DNA of 50,371 nt from Pantoea rwandensis (GCF_002095475.1 NZ_MLFR01000036.1:1-50371), one strand, 5' to 3'. Positions 36,594 through 44,690 are shown, counted from the stretch's first letter. Numbers and translations: made by a program. Notes: generated by a model from the sequence alone, not told the origin.

Positions 36594-37843
36594 TTTTGCG
36601 TCGCTGTAGCGGTTTTACTGTCATCAGCCAGCGACACTTTACTGCCGTTGGTCAGGCGATCGATACCTTCGGTGACCAGACGATCGCCCGGCTCAACGCC
36701 TTTGAGGATCGCCTGCTGATCTTCACCAAACGCTGGACCCGTGGTGACGGCTTTACGCGTGACGGTATTGTCTTTGCTAATCACAAACACAAAGCTGCCG
36801 TCGCTACTCAGCTGCAACGCCTGCGCAGGAATGACCGTGGCACCTTTCAGGATATTGGTTTGCAGGCGCAGGTTAACAAACTGGTTAGCAAAGAGTGACT
36901 CATCTTCATTTGGGAAGGTAGCTTTCAGCTCAATGGTTCCCGTGCTGGTATCAATCTGGTTGCTGATGAACTGGACGGCACCTTGGGCCAGCTGGATGCT
37001 GTTGTCCTGATCAAAGGCGACAGCCGGTAAACTCTGTCCATTGTGCAAGGCTTTGGTCAACTGTGAGATGTTGCTCTGCGGCACGCTGAAAGTCACCGCC
37101 GCAGGCTGCATCTGCGTCACCACCACAATCCCGGTGGTGTCGGTGGTTTGTACCATGTTACCGGGATCGACCAGACGCAACCCTACGCGGCCACTGACCG
37201 GCGAAGTGATGCGCGCATACTCAATATCCAACTTGGCGCTGGCAATCTGCGCCTGATCGGCCGCCACGGCGCCTTTGTACTGGCCGACGGTGGCAGTCTG
37301 GGTGTCGAGATCCTGACGTGACAACGAATCCTGCGCCGCCAGCTTTTTATAGCGTGCCAGTGTTAGTTCAGCGCTTTTGAGCAGCGCCTGGTTCTGATTG
37401 AGATCGCCCTGATACTGCGCCAGTGTCGCCTGGTAGCTACGCGGATCAATCTGTGCCAGCAGTTGACCGGCCTGCACTTTTTGCCCTTCGCTAAAGAACA
37501 CTTTTTCCAATTGACCTGCAACACGGCTGGTAACGGTGACGCTAGCATTGGGGATCACCGTACCCAGCGCATTGAGATATACCGGTACATCGGCTGTTGT
37601 CGCCACACCGCTGTGCACCAGCGTGGCCCCCCCGCCCATCATTGCCATACCCGGAGGCCCCCCCGCTCCACCACGGTGACCACCACGAGCCCCTTTGCCT
37701 CCCCCTGGCGGCATGCCACCTGGCGCACCGCCATGTCCTCCCACCACGCGCCAAATCACGCCAGCCACGACCAATACAACAAGTAAAATGAGTAGCCATT
37801 TAAGCCAGTGGAAACGCGATCTGCGAGGAGAATTAATTGTCAT
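36590..37843 (-). CDS. RND efflux periplasmic adaptor, MdtA/MuxA type
   Basis: Membrane-fusion protein that links the MdtBC-like permeases to the outer-membrane channel. ATG 37843 gives 417 residues. The upstream in-frame ATG (37885) lies inside a terminator hairpin, so it is unlikely. A membrane anchor (about 13-32) is followed by a very glycine-rich segment (35-72). Then come the lipoyl-like and coiled-coil hairpin (RVAGQLEKVFFSEGQKVQAGQLLAQIDP, about 105-135) and beta-barrel domains with SGRVGLRLVDPGNMV. E. coli MdtA has a similar anchor-plus-linker start. It is the first gene of the operon adaptor-permease-permease-channel. No BaeSR regulator genes are nearby, unlike E. coli mdtABCD-baeSR. 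Confidence 0.92.
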   Translation of the reverse strand: MTINSPRRSRFHWLKWLLILLVVLVVAGVIWRVVGGHGGAPGGMPPGGGKGARGGHRGGAGGPPGMAMMGGGATLVHSGVATTADVPVYLNALGTVIPNASVTVTSRVAGQLEKVFFSEGQKVQAGQLLAQIDPRSYQATLAQYQGDLNQNQALLKSAELTLARYKKLAAQDSLSRQDLDTQTATVGQYKGAVAADQAQIASAKLDIEYARITSPVSGRVGLRLVDPGNMVQTTDTTGIVVVTQMQPAAVTFSVPQSNISQLTKALHNGQSLPAVAFDQDNSIQLAQGAVQFISNQIDTSTGTIELKATFPNEDESLFANQFVNLRLQTNILKGATVIPAQALQLSSDGSFVFVISKDNTVTRKAVTTGPAFGEDQQAILKGVEPGDRLVTEGIDRLTNGSKVSLADDSKTATATQK

Positions 37844-37869
37844 CGGACTCTTCAGATAAACAGGAAAAA

Positions 37870-37899
37870 GGAAAATCCCCTGCAATGACAGGGGATTAT
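37870..37899 (-). terminator. Terminator between the two efflux operons
   Basis: A perfect nine-base stem, AATCCCCTG / CAGGGGATT (37874-37882 with 37889-37897), has a six-base loop. On the minus strand it is followed by TTCCTTTTTCC. It lies between the end of the AcrAB-like channel gene and the start of the MdtA-like gene, so it separates the two units. Confidence 0.75.
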
Positions 37900-37985
37900 T
37901 TCAAAGGAAATCATCACTGCTTGTATTATCAGCTGAAGTGCCATGGAATTTCCATGGAGAAACCGTAAGGGTAACGTTAAGGCTT

Positions 37986-39386
37986 TCAGGCCTTCCAACC
38001 GCCTCCCAACGCTTTATACAAGGTGATTTTCTGGCTCAGCTGGCCCAGATGCGCACTGATCAGCGACTGCTGCGAACTGTAAAGCGATCGCTGGGCCACT
38101 AATACATTGAGATAATTGTCTACGCCTTGCTTAAAGCGCATTTCGGAATAGTCGTAATCGCGCTGATTCGCGCCGACCTCCTGTTGCAACGCTGTCAGCT
38201 GATCCCGCCAGGTATCCTGACCGGCCAGCGCATCATTCACCTCTTTGAATGCGGTTTGAATCGCCTTCTCATAGTCAGCAATTTCAATGCGTTTCTCGAT
38301 GTGCGCTATGTTGAGGTTAGCCTCGTTTTTGCCGCCGTCAAAGATGGGTAGATTTATCGATGGCACGAACGACCAGGCACCCGTGCCGCCGCCCAGCAAA
38401 CTGCCGAGCGAGCTACTGGTGGAACCACCGGAGGCCGTCAGCGTGATGCTCGGGAAGAAGGCGGCACGCGCCGCGCCGATATTGGCATTCGCTGCTTTGA
38501 GGCTGTGTTCCGCCGCCATGATATCCGGACGGCGCGTTAACAGGTCCGACGGCAAGCCCGCAGGCGTGGCCGGGAATTGCCAGTTGGCATCGAGCGTAGC
38601 GTGAGACAGCAAGGTGGCGGGGAGATCGGTGCCCACCAGCAAGCGCAGTGCATCCACGTCCTGACGTACCTGACGTGTATAGCTCGCTACATCCGCCTGA
38701 GCAGCCCGCACGGTGCTCTCTGCCTGGGCCAGATCCTGATCGCTACTGGCGCCGCCGTTATAACTGAGTTGCGTCAGACGATAGGACTCCTGCTGACTTT
38801 TCGCCGTGTTTTGCGCCAGGTGCAGCAGATCGTTATCAGAACTCAAGGTCAGCCAGGCCGTCGCCACTTCCGAAATCAGCGAGATGCGGGTGGCGCGTTC
38901 AGTGGCCGCCGTAGACAGGTAGGTCTCCTGCGCCTCATCACGCAGGCTCTGCAGACGGCCAAAGAAATCCAGCTCCCACGAGGTGACGCCCAGTCCGGCG
39001 TTCAACTCGTGATAGGTCACCGCCCCGGTGGTTTTGGTGTTATAGAGGTTAGCCGGTTCATGCGCCGAAGTCTGGCTCGCCGTGGCGTTGATCGACGGCA
39101 TTAACGCGGCGCGCTGCACCGTCACACTCTGTTGGGCTTCTTCGACATTCAATGCCGCGACGCGCAGGTCGCGGTTGTTATCAAGCGACAGCTGAATCAG
39201 ATTGCGCATCGTGGCGTCGCTGAAGAAGTTCTGCCACGGCAAATCTGCCACGTTGCCCACTGGCGTAGGCTGATCGTATTTCGCATCCACTGGCATTGAT
39301 GGGCGACTGTAATGCGGTGCCAGCGTACAGCCCGCCAGCACCATGGCCAGCGGCAGCAGCGCCATACGGAAAGTTTTAGTGTTCAT
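37986..39386 (-). CDS. Efflux outer-membrane channel lipoprotein (OprM/AdeC type)
   Basis: Outer-membrane factor of 466 residues. The signal peptide ends with lipobox VLAGC20, followed by TLAPHYSRP. It has two OEP repeats, and the typical ITLTASGGSTSSSLG stretch lies near 325. It resembles OprM, the third component of MexAB-OprM, and follows the AcrA-like and AcrB-like genes on the same strand. It therefore probably completes a self-contained tripartite pump that need not use TolC. A 173-base spacer full of repeats separates it from the AcrB-like gene, unlike the tight spacing elsewhere, so its expression may differ from that of the pump. Confidence 0.9.
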   Translation of the reverse strand: MNTKTFRMALLPLAMVLAGCTLAPHYSRPSMPVDAKYDQPTPVGNVADLPWQNFFSDATMRNLIQLSLDNNRDLRVAALNVEEAQQSVTVQRAALMPSINATASQTSAHEPANLYNTKTTGAVTYHELNAGLGVTSWELDFFGRLQSLRDEAQETYLSTAATERATRISLISEVATAWLTLSSDNDLLHLAQNTAKSQQESYRLTQLSYNGGASSDQDLAQAESTVRAAQADVASYTRQVRQDVDALRLLVGTDLPATLLSHATLDANWQFPATPAGLPSDLLTRRPDIMAAEHSLKAANANIGAARAAFFPSITLTASGGSTSSSLGSLLGGGTGAWSFVPSINLPIFDGGKNEANLNIAHIEKRIEIADYEKAIQTAFKEVNDALAGQDTWRDQLTALQQEVGANQRDYDYSEMRFKQGVDNYLNVLVAQRSLYSSQQSLISAHLGQLSQKITLYKALGGGWKA

Positions 39387-39392
39387 GTTTAT

Positions 39393-39521
39393 TCTCTGCG
39401 GTAATCAGCAAGGGGCGCACAAATGCGTCATCCACTCTCTGCGGCCATCAGCAAGGAGCGCATAAATGCGTCATCCACTCTCTGCGGCCATCAGCAAGGG
39501 GCGCATAAATGCGCCCCCTAC
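39393..39521. repeat. 43-bp tandem repeat, three units
   Basis: Units start with TCTCTGCGG at 39393, 39436 and 39479, exactly 43 bases apart. Each contains ATCAGCAAGG followed by GCGCA(C/T)AAATGCG; the first two end in TCATCCAC. Two differ from each other at only a few bases. The third runs into the complete family B palindrome at 39498-39549, so the array looks like amplification of one arm of that palindrome. It lies between the AcrB-like gene and the channel gene. Confidence 0.9.
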
Positions 39522-39549
39522 ACATGTAGGGTCGCCATTTATGGCGACC
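39498..39549. repeat. Family B bipartite palindrome
   Basis: A first hairpin GGGGCGCATAAATGCGCCCC is followed by CTACACATGTAG, itself palindromic, and then by a second hairpin GGTCGCCATTTATGGCGACC. The same three-part structure is present at 44019-44072, and a single-hairpin copy is at 50215-50240. Confidence 0.85.
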
Positions 39550-39559
39550 AATCAGCGGC

Positions 39560-42500
39560 TTACGGTTTCTCTTCGGCGACGATCGCGTTTTTTTTCTTAC
39601 GGGCGAAGAACTGCGACACCACCACGTAGAACATCGGCACAAAGAAGATGGCGAGGAAGGTGGCGGTGATCATACCGCCCGCCACCGCCGTACCAATCGA
39701 GTGCTGGCTACCGGCACCTGCGCCGTTAGAGATGGTGAGCGGCAACACGCCGAGGATAAACGCCATCGAGGTCATGATAATTGGACGGATGCGCAGTCTG
39801 GCTGCTTCCACCGCCGCCTCAACCAGCGTTTTGCCTTCACGTTCATGCAACTCTTTAGCAAACTCCACAATCAGAATGGCGTTTTTCGCCGCCAGTCCGA
39901 CCGTGGTGAGTAGGCCCACCTGGAAGAACACATCGTTTTGCAACCCTCGCAGCAGAACGGCACTGATAGTCCCGAGAATACCGAGCGGCACCACCATGAT
40001 CACCGAGAACGGTATCGACCAGCTCTCATACAGCGCTGCCAAACACAGGAACACCACCAGAATCGAGATGATATATAGCTGCGTGGTCTGGTTGCCTGAC
40101 GCCTGCTCCTCATAAGAGATGCCGTACCATTGCACACGGAAGCCCTTTGGCAACTGCTTCGCTAACTGTTCCACCGCTTTCATCGCTTCACCAGTACTCT
40201 GTCCGGCCGCTGGCGATCCAAGGATCTCTTCGGAGGTCAGGCCGTTAAAGCGTTCGAAGTGTGGCGAGCCATAAACCCACTTGCCGCTGGCGAAGGCGGA
40301 AAATGGCACCATGGTGCCGCTGGTATTGCGGAAGTACCACTTATTGAGATCGGACGGCGTGACGCGCGAATCGGCTTTCCCCATCAGGTACACCTCTTTC
40401 ACACGGCCGTTATACATAAACTGATCGATATAGCTGGAACCCCACGCTACCGACAGCGTGTTGTTGATATCGGTCATGCTCAGACCCAGTGCGCTGGCCT
40501 TCTCGTCATTAATTTCCAGCTGATACTGCGGCTCATCTTCCAGCCCGTTCATACGTACTTGCGCCAGATGCGGATCTTTATTGGCCAGATCGATTAACTG
40601 GTGCGTGGCAGCCATCATCTGCTGGTGGGTATGCGCGCCGGTATCCTGCAGATAGAGATCGAAACCGGTGGCGTTACCCAACTCCATGACCGCAGGCGGT
40701 ACCATGGCAAAGATTTTGGCGTTTTTGTAATTGGCAAAGTGCGCCATCACGCGATTTGCCAGATCCTGCACACTCTGTCCGCTGTGGGTACGATCGCCCC
40801 AATCCTTCAGACGCACAAACGCCATGGCGTTACTCTGGCCACGACCGGCAAAGTTAAAGCCCGCGACACCGAAGGTGGTGGTGACCACCGAGGCTTCGTT
40901 CTTCTGCAGATACGCATTAAGGTCGTTGATCACCTGCTGGGTACGCTGTGAAGAAGAGTTAACCGGCAGCGTCATCTGCACCATCATCAAACCCTGATCT
41001 TCTGCGGGCAGGAAGGTGGTCGGTACACGCGTGAACAAAAAGCCCGTCACGCCGACGATCACCAGGTAGATCACCAGGAACAGGCCGCGACGGGAAATGA
41101 CTTTGCTGACGCCGCGCGTGTAATGCATCGCGCCGCTATCAAACTTACGGTTAAACCAACCGGCAAAACCGGTGGTCTTATGCTCCGCCGCTGCAGGTTT
41201 GAGTAAGGTAGCGCACAGCGCAGGAGTGAAAATCAGCGCCATGATCACCGACAACGCCATCGCCGAAACGATGGTGATAGAGAACTGGCGGTAGATAACC
41301 CCGGTCGAGCCGGAGAAGAACGCCATGGGCAGCAGTACCGCCGACAGCACCAGCGCGATACCAAACAGTGCGCCCTGTATCTGCTGCATCGACTTGATGG
41401 TGGCGGTTTTCGGATCGAGGTGCTCTTCATGCATCACACGCTCGACGTTCTCCACCACCACGATGGCATCATCCACCAATAGCCCTATTGCCAGCACCAT
41501 GCCGAACATCGTCAGGGTGTTGATGCTGTAACCGAAGGCTGACAGGATGCCAAAAGTGCCGAGCAGCACCACGGGGACCACGAGGGTCGTAATCAGGGTG
41601 GCGCGCAGGTTTTGCAGGAAGAGCAGCATCACGAAGAACACCAGCACCACCGCTTCGATCAGCGTTTTCACCACTTCTTCAATCGAGGCGCTGACCACCG
41701 GGGAGGTGTCATACGGATACTGAATTTCAACATTATCCGGCAGTGAGTCTTTGAGATCGGCAATGGTCTGTCGCACCGCTTTGGCGGTATCCAGCTCATT
41801 AGCGCCGGTGGCCAGACGCAATGCTATACCTGCCGCCGGTTGACCATTCATGGTCGCGTCAATGCCATAGGCTTGCGGACCGAGCGCCACGCTGGCAACG
41901 TCTTTCAAGCGAATCTGTGAGCCGTCACTGTTCACCTTGAGCAGCACATTCTCAAACTGCTGTACGGTGGTGAAGCGTGTTTTACCCAGTACCGTGGCCT
42001 GAGTTTTCGCGCCCTGAATGGTCGGTAACCCACCGAGTGAACCGGATGACACCTGCACGTTCTGGTTATCAATGGCGGTGGAGACATCACTCGGCATCAG
42101 GTTGTACTTGTACAACTTGGCGGGATCGAGCCAGATGCGCATGGCATATTCCGAGCCCAGCACCATAAAGTCACCGACGCCTGGCGTACGGGAGATCGGG
42201 TCTTCCAGTTTCGACACTAGCATGTCGGCGAGGTCGCCGTTGGTGAGCTTGCCATCTTTGGAGATCAGCCCGATGACCATCATGAAGTTCTTCTGGTACT
42301 TACGGATGCGGATACCCTGTTGGGTCACGTCGGTGGGCAACTGTGACTCCGCCAGCGATACACGGTCTTGCACCTGTACCTGAGCGATATCGGGATTAAT
42401 GCCTTGGTTAAAGGTGGCGATGATCTGCGCACTGCCGTCCGAAGCACTGCTTGACTCCAGATAGCGCAAGCCATCCAGGCCGTTCAGCTGCTGCTCAATC

Positions 42501-42691
42501 ACCTGCACCACGGTGTTCTGCGTGGTTTCGGCGCTGGCTCCCGGATAGGTCACCGAGATCGACACCGCCGGTGGTGAGATATTGGGATACTGATTGACCG
42601 GCAAGCTGATGGCCGCAATCCCGCCCACCAGCATCACGATAATCGCGATAACCCAGGCAAATATCGGGCGTTCAATAAAAAACTTAGACAT
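39560..42691 (-). CDS. RND efflux permease, AcrB/MexB family (HAE-1)
   Basis: Proton-driven drug pump of 1043 residues with the AcrB layout: 12 helices, pore and docking domains. The start MSKFFIERPIFAWVIAIIVML is typical. The proton-relay pair is in GLLVDDAIVVVENVERV near 407, and the conserved Lys is in TTVGLAAKNAILIVEFAKEL near 940. Family HAE-1 pumps expel hydrophobic drugs, dyes and detergents. It is clearly a paralogue rather than the housekeeping acrB, which in enterobacteria lies elsewhere beside acrR. The gene starts nine bases after the adaptor stop. No frameshift is seen. Confidence 0.94.
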   Translation of the reverse strand: MSKFFIERPIFAWVIAIIVMLVGGIAAISLPVNQYPNISPPAVSISVTYPGASAETTQNTVVQVIEQQLNGLDGLRYLESSSASDGSAQIIATFNQGINPDIAQVQVQDRVSLAESQLPTDVTQQGIRIRKYQKNFMMVIGLISKDGKLTNGDLADMLVSKLEDPISRTPGVGDFMVLGSEYAMRIWLDPAKLYKYNLMPSDVSTAIDNQNVQVSSGSLGGLPTIQGAKTQATVLGKTRFTTVQQFENVLLKVNSDGSQIRLKDVASVALGPQAYGIDATMNGQPAAGIALRLATGANELDTAKAVRQTIADLKDSLPDNVEIQYPYDTSPVVSASIEEVVKTLIEAVVLVFFVMLLFLQNLRATLITTLVVPVVLLGTFGILSAFGYSINTLTMFGMVLAIGLLVDDAIVVVENVERVMHEEHLDPKTATIKSMQQIQGALFGIALVLSAVLLPMAFFSGSTGVIYRQFSITIVSAMALSVIMALIFTPALCATLLKPAAAEHKTTGFAGWFNRKFDSGAMHYTRGVSKVISRRGLFLVIYLVIVGVTGFLFTRVPTTFLPAEDQGLMMVQMTLPVNSSSQRTQQVINDLNAYLQKNEASVVTTTFGVAGFNFAGRGQSNAMAFVRLKDWGDRTHSGQSVQDLANRVMAHFANYKNAKIFAMVPPAVMELGNATGFDLYLQDTGAHTHQQMMAATHQLIDLANKDPHLAQVRMNGLEDEPQYQLEINDEKASALGLSMTDINNTLSVAWGSSYIDQFMYNGRVKEVYLMGKADSRVTPSDLNKWYFRNTSGTMVPFSAFASGKWVYGSPHFERFNGLTSEEILGSPAAGQSTGEAMKAVEQLAKQLPKGFRVQWYGISYEEQASGNQTTQLYIISILVVFLCLAALYESWSIPFSVIMVVPLGILGTISAVLLRGLQNDVFFQVGLLTTVGLAAKNAILIVEFAKELHEREGKTLVEAAVEAARLRIRPIIMTSMAFILGVLPLTISNGAGAGSQHSIGTAVAGGMITATFLAIFFVPMFYVVVSQFFARKKKNAIVAEEKP

Positions 42692-42700
42692 ACCGCCCCC

Positions 42701-43837
42701 TTATTGTGCCGCTGCGTCAGTCATCGACAGACTGACCGCGCTCGCGGATGGGGTGTCATTGGTGTTTGCCGCAGTGGTGGTGACTTTAACGCCAGCACGT
42801 ACGCTTTGCAGATTATTCACCACTACGTTTTCACCTTCACTCAACCCGGATGTCACCAGCCATTCGCCTTTGATCATTTCACCGGTGTGAATACTGCGCT
42901 GCTCAATGGTGTTGTCGCCTTTCACCACATACACATACGGCTGGCCTTTCGAGTCATGCATGATCGACTCCTGCGGCACCAGAATCCCCTGCTGCTGAAT
43001 GCCCTGCGGGAAACTGGCGTGTACGTACATGCCTGGTAGCAGTTCGTCATGTGGATTTGGGAACACCGCACGCAGTACCACGGTGCCCGTGGCGGTATCC
43101 ACGTTCACTTCCGAGAACGCCAGTTTTCCCTGCTGGCCATACTGGCTGTTGTCTTCCAGAGAGAGGCCAACCGCAGCGGTATTGTCATCCACTTTGGCAA
43201 TCTTGCCGTCGGCCAACGCACGGCGCAGACGCAGCAGATCGGTGGAGGATTCACTGACATCGACATAGATCGGATCAAGTTGGGTAATGGTCGCGAGATA
43301 GTCGGTCTGTCCGTTGGTCACCAGCGCACCAGCGGTATACAGCGAGCGGCTGATATGGCCCGAGATTGGCGCTTTCACCAGCGTGTAATCCAAATTCACC
43401 TTGGCAGTTTCCACATCGGCCTGCGCTTCACGTTCTGCGGCCACCGCATCGTCATAGGTTTGCTGGCTGATGGCATGGGCAGAAGCCAGCGGCTGATAGC
43501 GTTTTGCCACCATGGCATCGTTTTGCCAGGTCGCCATGGCTTTGTCATAAGCGGCTTTATAGGTCGCCGGATCAATCTGATACAGCGGCTGGCCCGCTTT
43601 CACTTCACCGCCTTCGGTAAACAGGATTTTCTCGATGACGCCGCTGACCTGCGGGCGCACCTGCGCGGTACGAACCGCAGTGGTGCGCCCGGGCAGTTGA
43701 GTCACCAGCGTAACGGGCTCAGATTTTAGGGCAATGACACCCACCTGGGGTGTGGCGGATGCAGCGGGCTTTGCTCCACCCTGGTCACAGGCTGCCAGTA
43801 AAAATACCACGCTGGCAGAAAGAAGTTTCAGGCGCAT
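42701..43837 (-). CDS. RND efflux adaptor lipoprotein, AcrA/MexA family
   Basis: Periplasmic membrane-fusion protein of 378 residues with lipobox LAAC17, so anchored in the inner membrane by lipid. Visible parts are the lipoyl half-motif VRPQVSGVIEKILFTEGGEVKAG, a helical hairpin (about 95-140), the second lipoyl half VKAPISGHISRSLYTAGALV, and a beta-barrel domain with LPGMYVHASFP. It is the first gene of the AcrAB-like operon. The 280 bases upstream hold a palindrome (43942-43958) and a family B repeat but no adjacent TetR-type regulator gene. Confidence 0.93.
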   Translation of the reverse strand: MRLKLLSASVVFLLAACDQGGAKPAASATPQVGVIALKSEPVTLVTQLPGRTTAVRTAQVRPQVSGVIEKILFTEGGEVKAGQPLYQIDPATYKAAYDKAMATWQNDAMVAKRYQPLASAHAISQQTYDDAVAAEREAQADVETAKVNLDYTLVKAPISGHISRSLYTAGALVTNGQTDYLATITQLDPIYVDVSESSTDLLRLRRALADGKIAKVDDNTAAVGLSLEDNSQYGQQGKLAFSEVNVDTATGTVVLRAVFPNPHDELLPGMYVHASFPQGIQQQGILVPQESIMHDSKGQPYVYVVKGDNTIEQRSIHTGEMIKGEWLVTSGLSEGENVVVNNLQSVRAGVKVTTTAANTNDTPSASAVSLSMTDAAAQ

Positions 43838-43941
43838 AATTTTTCTCTGGATAGAAGGAGGAATAATTCTGATGTGATGGCATGCAAAAAATCATTGTAG
43901 GGAGGGAGCAAGACGGCGGTTGTTAAGGTTGCGTAAAATAT

Positions 43942-43958
43942 ATTTTCCAAAGGAAAAT
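43942..43958. promoter_or_regulatory. Perfect 17-bp palindrome upstream of the AcrA-like gene
   Basis: ATTTTCC and GGAAAAT flank a three-base AAA centre. It lies 105 bases before the start of the AcrA-like gene in an A/T-rich stretch suited to a promoter. It could be an operator for a repressor encoded elsewhere. No known consensus is recognised. Confidence 0.45.
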
Positions 43959-44018
43959 GGTAAACCTTTCGTGCCATAAATGGCTGTGAAATTTAGCTTT
44001 TCGCGGGTTTTTATCGAT

Positions 44019-44072
44019 GGTGCGCATAAATGCGCACCCTACGTCGTCTGTAGGGTCGCCATTTATGGCGAC
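44019..44072. repeat. Family B bipartite palindrome
   Basis: GGTGCGCATAAATGCGCACC, then CTAC...GTAG, then GGTCGCCATTTATGGCGACC. It lies between the AcrA-like operon and the small ribbon-helix-helix gene, about 50 bases after the latter ends, and may end its transcript. It is nearly identical to 39498-39549. Confidence 0.85.
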
Positions 44073-44119
44073 CGCCGGATTACCGCACAGGATTCATGAC
44101 GAAATTTTTAGCGATACCG

Positions 44120-44308
44120 TTAACCTTTAGGCTCAATCCCTCTTCGGCGCAGTTCACGGCGCGCCAGATCTTTCAACCAGCACGATAGCGTGATGTTTTC
44201 ATCCTCGGTGACTTCACGCAGCTGATCGTGCAGCTCCGGATGAATACGCAACTGGAACGCCGAGGAGCGGCCCTCGCCTTTAGGCGTTCGGTCTTTGGTT
44301 TTTGGCAT
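44120..44308 (-). CDS. Small ribbon-helix-helix-like protein
   Basis: The 62-residue reading from ATG 44308 (GAGG upstream at about nine bases) has a basic N-terminus (MPKTKDRTPKGEGR). A strand SAFQLRIHPELHDQLREVTEDENITLSCWLKDLARREL follows, which is typical of Arc/CopG/HicB-type ribbon-helix-helix DNA-binding domains. A longer ATG at 44401 would cross a terminator hairpin and is not preferred. No toxin-like partner is next to it, so an antitoxin role has no support here. It could be a stand-alone regulator. The target is unknown. Confidence 0.75.
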   Translation of the reverse strand: MPKTKDRTPKGEGRSSAFQLRIHPELHDQLREVTEDENITLSCWLKDLARRELRRRGIEPKG

Positions 44309-44332
44309 CGGGACAAACCTCAACGAATGACA

Positions 44333-44376
44333 ATAAAAAACGCCCCAAAGCCGTGCTACCAACACAGCCAGGGGCT
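44333..44376 (-). terminator. Terminator or attenuator before the ribbon-helix-helix gene
   Basis: On the minus strand GCCCC and GGGGC enclose an inner stem GCTGTG/CACGGC and are followed by GTTTTTT. It lies 25 bases upstream of the small gene's start and about 135 bases beyond the OmrA-like sRNA end. It may stop read-through or attenuate the small gene. Confidence 0.6.
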
Positions 44377-44511
44377 GGCGAACCGAAATGGAATGCGGCA
44401 TCGCGGTGCGTTACATGCAGGTTACACGGCAAGATATTTTTATGTTGGCGGGGAAGTGTTAAGACTCAGACAAGAGGTGTGAGCGAGTTCGCTCAGCGGT
44501 AAATTTCAGGT

Positions 44512-44620
44512 AAAAAAACCCACGCATCTGCGTGGGTCGGTGCAACCGAACAGGGTGAATACCTGAAGACAGGTATCGCTGCCGCAGCAGCCGATCTTCA
44601 CACCAATCAATACCTCTGGG
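44512..44620 (-). ncRNA. omrA: OmrA-like Hfq-dependent small RNA
   Basis: Read on the minus strand, the RNA begins CCCAGAGGTATTGATTGGTG at 44620. As I recall it, this is the same as the first 20 bases of E. coli OmrA, the region that pairs with mRNAs such as ompT, csgD, cirA and ompR. It ends with a strong terminator: CCCACGC, ATCT or similar loop, GCGTGGG and seven T. E. coli omrA and omrB lie in the aas-galR interval, the same place as here. At about 109 nt it is longer than OmrA (88). The extra middle contains a hairpin ATACCTG/CAGGTAT. Exact ends are predicted. Confidence 0.88.
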
Positions 44621-44660
44621 ACTTTTATCGTCGCTCAAAGCCATCAGAGATAACAGCGGC

Positions 44661-44690
44661 AAATCGCAACGGAATTCGGCGAAATGCAAC
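44661..44690 (-). promoter_or_regulatory. Possible OmpR sites upstream of the OmrA-like sRNA
   Basis: Two direct repeats, AAATCGCAAC (44661-44670) and GAAATGCAAC (44681-44690), are 20 bases apart and 41-70 bases upstream of the predicted RNA start. OmpR drives both omr genes in E. coli. The repeat spacing and A/T-rich half sites fit tandem OmpR binding, but the consensus is loose. A -10-like GATAAA lies just before the start. Confidence 0.4.

Noticed and set aside
30298..37843. Direct orthology with E. coli mdtABCD-baeSR
   Set aside because: Protein divergence is considerable, mdtD and baeSR are absent, an outer-membrane channel gene is present, and the locus is different.
39423..39669. Small open frames MRHPLSAAISK... 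over the 43-bp repeats
   Set aside because: They exist only because the tandem repeat happens to stay open. They lack ribosome sites and run into the antisense of the AcrB-like gene.
44228..44482. Possible toxin partner on the opposite strand of the ribbon-helix-helix gene
   Set aside because: The 84-codon frame is an antisense shadow with no ribosome site and includes the complement of the terminator hairpin.
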